Part shown: piece by piece, positions 61,216-64,000 of the stretch | How positions within the stretch are numbered: position 1 is the first letter of the stretch | Layout of the letters: every line of letters starts with the position of its first letter | DNA from: Candidatus Endobugula sp. | Lineage (GTDB): Bacteria; Pseudomonadota; Gammaproteobacteria; Pseudomonadales; Cellvibrionaceae | Direction: 5' to 3' | DNA: 64,000 nt | NCBI GenBank assembly: GCA_020628895.1 | Contig: JAHDEM010000001.1 | Span: 144,761 to 208,760, forward strand | The notes under the pieces: generated by a model | The model's database searches: none | The model's input: the letters and a program-made list of their open reading frames with translations, nothing else | Told to the model about the DNA's origin: nothing | Made by a program: the position numbers and the translations under genes

Positions 61216-61839
61216 CTATTTTACACCAATATCTTCCCTACGTTCCTTCAGTGCTTGGCGCACTATTTGAATAGCGGATGATAAAAATAATCCTGACATA
61301 ATAGCTGCAACAATGAGGTCAGGCCATCGACTTGCTGTACTCCAAACACTCAATGCGGCAATCATAACGGCAACATTACCTATTGCATCATTACGCGAAC
61401 AAAGCCAAACGGAGCGGACATTTGCGTCTCCATCTTTGTATCGTACAAGAATCAACACACTGGCTAGGTTCGTCATAAGAGCTAAAAAACCAATGGCTCC
61501 CATGATCTCTGCTTGCGGTATATCCGCATAGAAAACACGGTAAAGAGTGGAGCCCAATACCCAGAACCCCATCAAGAAAAGACTAGCGCCTTTAAAAAGA
61601 GCCGCATTCGTGCGCACCTGGATTGACGCCCCGATCACTGCTAGTGAGATACCGTAAGTCAATGCATCCCCCAGAAAATCAAGCGCATCCGCTTGGAGCG
61701 CTTGTGATTTTGCCAGCTGTCCCGCTGTTATCTCAACGATAAACATGATCGCATTCAATGCGATAACAACCCACAAACGCCGCTTGTAATCCTCTGAAAT
61801 GCCATCAAACTTTGTATTATTTTCGCAACATTTAGCCAT
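61216..61839 (-). CDS. Cation diffusion facilitator-type efflux protein
   Basis: 207 residues from the ATG at 61839; a start four codons upstream is possible. The N-terminus M-A-K-C-C-E-N-N and about six membrane helices are visible. The helix with A-L-Q-A-D-A-L-D-F-L-G-D-A and the later S-R-N-D-A-I-G-N provide Asp/Asn metal-site residues of the CDF family. It lacks the long cytoplasmic C-terminal domain. It should export divalent metal (Zn, Cd, Co or Pb). It is divergent from the MerR gene at 61915. Confidence 0.85.
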   Translation of the reverse strand: MAKCCENNTKFDGISEDYKRRLWVVIALNAIMFIVEITAGQLAKSQALQADALDFLGDALTYGISLAVIGASIQVRTNAALFKGASLFLMGFWVLGSTLYRVFYADIPQAEIMGAIGFLALMTNLASVLILVRYKDGDANVRSVWLCSRNDAIGNVAVMIAALSVWSTASRWPDLIVAAIMSGLFLSSAIQIVRQALKERREDIGVK

Positions 61840-61873
61840 TGAAAGCTCCATCAGTTGTAATCAATTTGATGGC

Positions 61874-61904
61874 AGTATAATATCTCTAGCGACTAGAGGT
61901 TCAA
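61874..61904 (-). promoter_or_regulatory. MerR-type promoter of the CDF gene
   Basis: On the minus strand: TTGAAC (61904-61899), a 19-base spacer containing the perfect dyad CTCTAG-TCG-CTAGAG (61884-61898) and TATACT (61879-61874). This is a CadR/PbrR/ZntR-like operator. Confidence 0.9.
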
Positions 61905-61914
61905 GGTATTTTTT

Positions 61915-62331
61915 ATGTTTTCTATTGGAGAGCTTTCAAAACAAGCCAAGGTTAAGATTCCTACGATTCGTTATTATGAGAGTATTGGCTTATTAGCGCC
62001 TGCTGAACGTACAGAAGGAAATCAACGCCGTTACACAGCAGAAGGCCTAGAGCGCTTAGGCTTTATTAAACACGCAAGAGAGCTCGGTTTCTCAGTTGAG
62101 TCAATCTCATCGTTGATTGAGTTGCAAGAACACCCTGATAGATCTTGTTATGAGGCTACAGAACTCGCCGAAACCCAACTCCGTGCAGTCCGAGCAAAGA
62201 TTAGACAATTACGCTCATTGGAACAGGAGTTAGCACGCATATCGACAGGTTGTAGCGGGGATGATGTCTCTGAAAATTGTTATGTTTTATCTGCTTTAGC
62301 TAACCATAATTTATGTAACAAAGACCATTGA
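61915..62331 (+). CDS. MerR-family divalent-metal regulator
   Basis: 138 residues, starting I-G-E-L-S-K-Q-A-K-V-K-I-P-T-I-R-Y-Y-E. A Cys at the dimer helix (R-S-C-Y-E-A) and the loop C-S-G-D-D-V-S-E-N-C give the Cys set of divalent-metal sensors (Zn/Cd/Pb type). The C-terminal H-N-L-C-N-K-D-H adds more possible ligands. It is divergent from the CDF gene with the operator between. Confidence 0.9.
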   Translation: MFSIGELSKQAKVKIPTIRYYESIGLLAPAERTEGNQRRYTAEGLERLGFIKHARELGFSVESISSLIELQEHPDRSCYEATELAETQLRAVRAKIRQLRSLEQELARISTGCSGDDVSENCYVLSALANHNLCNKDH

Positions 62332-62362
62332 GCGATAATCCGAGAAACTTGGCCATTCAAGT

Positions 62363-62512
62363 ATGGCCACAACAGATACCACCTACGTACAAAGTGAGAA
62401 TAAGAAGCGCAAAAGATCGATTAGTCGATTAAAACCTGAAAAATCTAACAAAATTAACGTTTTAGAAGAACCTTTTAAACAAGCAACAATTGCTAAGAAA
62501 TTACTGAAATAG
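62363..62512 (+). CDS. Possible small basic protein
   Basis: 49-residue open frame (M-A-T-T-D-T-T-Y then Lys/Arg-rich). No Shine-Dalgarno is clear and no family is known. It sits between the MerR gene and the tcmP fragment and may be a remnant. Confidence 0.25.
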   Translation: MATTDTTYVQSENKKRKRSISRLKPEKSNKINVLEEPFKQATIAKKLLK

Positions 62513-62556
62513 CGACTACCATTTCGTCAAATCAATTAGTTACAGAGGTTTTTTAA

Positions 62557-62649
62557 CTACAAGAGGGCGGTGAACTGATTTACCCTAAAACCCAGTTTAT
62601 TAAACTGAAATGGTCAAGCAAAAGTGAGCGCTGGAGAAAGATAAAATAA
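62557..62649 (+). pseudogene. 3' remnant of a second tcmP gene
   Basis: The frame reads L-Q-E-G-G-E-L-I-Y-P-K-T-Q-F-I-K-L-K-W, then S-S-K-S-E-R-W-R-K-I-K and stop. It matches the last residues of TcmP at 60005 (T-Q-F-I-Q-P-K-W, then K-S-K-S-E-R-W-K-K-I-K). Everything upstream is lost; a stop codon lies directly before the fragment. Confidence 0.85.
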
Positions 62650-62656
62650 TAAATAC

Positions 62657-63439
62657 TTATATATTTGCCAATGCATCTTCTACGACTTCTTCTGGCGGCT
62701 CTTCATAAATAATAGTGGTTGATGGATTAACATGACCAGCAATTTTTTGTGCGATTTTCAATGACTTTTTCTGTTTATGAATAATATTAGTGATTAATGC
62801 TCGTCGCCCAGAATGAGAACTTGCTTTTTCAATACCCGCCCAAGAGCGCAACATCAGAGCCATGTGTTCTTGCAAAGTGTTAGGAGAGTAGGGACCACCT
62901 TTTTGTGTTAAGAAAAGGGGGGCAGTAGGTTTTAAATGTGAATCTTTTTCTAACCGTATTTGCAGATAATTAGCCAGCGCTTTACGAAGCTCATCATCAA
63001 CCATTGGTAAATCACGTGACTTACCTTTATGTTTTTTAACAGGAGGATAAAAGTCTTCCGGGTTAATTTCAGCCCCAGCTTTTGCTAAAGCTTCTACTTG
63101 GCTAATCATCGCATCAAAGGCTTCGATTTTAAAACTAACCGATTGGCGCTTATACGTAGATTTAGAACGTTTCATCGCATCTGCGCCTTTGGTGTAAGCT
63201 GCAGGCAAACTCATCACTTCATGCAACACAAAGGATCGATCAGTGCTTTTGGTGTAATTATCGAGACTAGCAATTTCTTTGACTTGGAGTAGAGCAATTT
63301 CTTGAGCTCGCAGGCCAAGCTTGAAGCTGATCTGCATAATTGCCGTATTCTTTTCTGGATGACGTTTGGATTTAATAGCATCGAATAATTGTGCTTGTTG
63401 CTGCTTGCTAGGAACACGTGCTTGACCAGATTTCGCCAT
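62657..63439 (-). CDS. Tyrosine recombinase/integrase, catalytic domain only
   Basis: 260 residues. Catalytic elements: K-L-G-L-R-A-Q-E-I (Arg), S-S-H-S-G-R-R (His-x-x-Arg), G-H-V-N-P and I-I-Y-E-E-P-P (Tyr). The N-terminal core-binding (SAM-like) domain of phage integrases is missing, so it may be a shortened or specialised family. It is not similar to the TnpS-like protein beyond the family motifs. It begins next to the tcmP fragment, suggesting that it took part in a deletion or insertion. Intact frame. Confidence 0.8.
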   Translation of the reverse strand: MAKSGQARVPSKQQQAQLFDAIKSKRHPEKNTAIMQISFKLGLRAQEIALLQVKEIASLDNYTKSTDRSFVLHEVMSLPAAYTKGADAMKRSKSTYKRQSVSFKIEAFDAMISQVEALAKAGAEINPEDFYPPVKKHKGKSRDLPMVDDELRKALANYLQIRLEKDSHLKPTAPLFLTQKGGPYSPNTLQEHMALMLRSWAGIEKASSHSGRRALITNIIHKQKKSLKIAQKIAGHVNPSTTIIYEEPPEEVVEDALANI

Positions 63440-64000
63440 AAAATCACCGTAAGAAGGGAGTCAAAATAAATCCGTAATAATCCTATTTTAACGGATTATT
63501 TGAATTTAACAATAAAACAGGGCGCTTATTCGCTAATTTTTTGTGGCCTTTAATAGCTAAATAACAAGTGGTCCTGGGCCATTCATTTAAATATTCCTCT
63601 CTAATGGATAGTTTAACAAAGGCTCCATCAAGGGAGCCTTCACCAAGAAAAATCTTGGGGTCAGAAAGTCATTACCGGACACAGCCGCGACCTCAGAGAG
63701 GTTACTTGATGTTATGCCAGAGCTGGCATATCTGTTACATCGATGGCTATTATATCGAAGTAACATGATGTTGTGTGCCTGATATTGCCAGTAACTTTCA
63801 AAATAACAGGCCTAGAGATTATCAGACTTAATTAAACACGATCAAAACTCCTAAAACTGTTGTACAGCTTTAATTACATCAAAAATAATATGAAAGACGG
63901 CATTACTGAGTAGCTTTAAAAATAGCTATATAATTATATATAAATCAGTAGCTTATGATAGCTTTGTGGAAGATTGTCCCTCTATATGGTAAAACACCCA
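63440..64000. other. Non-coding end region
   Basis: No gene is supported. A hairpin AAGGCTCC (63619-63626) / GGAGCCTT (63633-63640), an 8-base dyad TATGCCAG/CTGGCATA (63713-63730) and an imperfect AATCCGT/ACGGATT pair near 63466-63500 upstream of the recombinase gene are visible. TTGGGGTCAG at 63655 resembles sequences seen near REP-associated transposase genes, only from memory. Confidence 0.3.

Larger units (their letters stand above)
38509..64000. mobile_element. Tn4651-type Tn3-family transposon (right end not identified)
   Basis: The element is inferred from tnpA at the left end, the divergent tnpS/tnpT-like pair with an intervening res-like site at 58.0-58.2 kb, and dense metal-resistance cargo. 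The combination of a Tn3-type transposase with a tyrosine recombinase TnpS and a coiled-coil TnpT is specific to the Tn4651 group. The left terminus is placed at about 38509 because tnpA genes of the family end close to an inverted repeat. The right inverted repeat was not found with confidence and may lie outside the window, so the given end is only the limit of the data. Confidence 0.65.

Noticed and set aside
63568-63768. 66-codon open frame near the window end
   Set aside because: GTG start without a Shine-Dalgarno, composition unlike a protein, and hairpins inside it.
63771-63800. Possible right terminal inverted repeat (TGCCTGATATTGCCAG) resembling the left candidate read backwards
   Set aside because: The match to the left candidate needs two indels and several mismatches; Tn3-family ends are normally nearly identical.

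Overview
The window reads as a low-GC, probably marine gammaproteobacterial chromosome carrying a large metal-resistance transposon. The complete Na+-translocating NADH:quinone reductase operon with apbE and nqrM, together with NhaB, points to sodium energetics. The FimL homologue, the long-form GAPDH, SthA, SohB and the divergent hdfR-maoP pair point to a relative of Pseudomonas and the Oceanospirillales. That placement is inference from gene content; no rRNA or tRNA gene was seen.

1-25.9 kb is ordinary core chromosome: a truncated REC/HD-GYP-like regulator, GAPDH, nqrABCDEF-apbE-nqrM, sthA, nhaB, a fimL homologue, sohB, a PhoD-like phosphatase, xthA, prc and a CNNM/CBS membrane protein. The 792-base gap after sohB holds three DnaA-box-like 9-mers beside an AT-rich tract and a possible small RNA with C-rich hairpin loops and its own terminator.

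26.1-28.7 kb is a small metal-response island (island A): a MerR regulator, a MerR-type promoter with a 19-bp spacer, DUF4396, a His/Cys-rich secreted protein, a cytochrome c lipoprotein and a Spy-like periplasmic protein. It is followed by two MscS-type genes with a frameshifted small membrane gene, then hdfR/maoP and an ATP-grasp plus N-formylglutamate-amidohydrolase/QEGLA fusion operon. At 36.2-38.5 kb a NdpA/YejK-like nucleoid protein gene overlaps a gene for an unrecognised membrane protein. This is the candidate new two-gene system, lying directly against the transposon end.

38.5 kb onward is a Tn3-family transposon of the Tn4651 type. It has tnpA at the left, and a tnpS-like tyrosine recombinase and a tnpT-like KfrA/coiled-coil protein diverging from a palindrome-rich res-like region at 58.0-58.2 kb. 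Its cargo is a second, larger copy of the metal island (island B: MerR, glutaredoxin-MauE, a DUF4396 scar, secreted His/Cys protein, DUF411, cusCBA-type efflux, two cytochromes c and a Spy-like protein), a helicase/wHTH/XRE trio, merR-merT-merP-GDCCVxC without merA, the DUF5131-TcmP pair, a MerR-controlled cation efflux gene, a TcmP gene fragment and a second tyrosine recombinase. The right terminus was not identified.

The two metal islands share gene order and operator sequence, so they are paralogous. Proposed logic of island B: MerR senses the metal, CusCBA expels monovalent metal from the periplasm, and the DUF411, His/Met-rich, cytochrome and Spy-like proteins bind metal or manage redox and folding damage in the periplasm.
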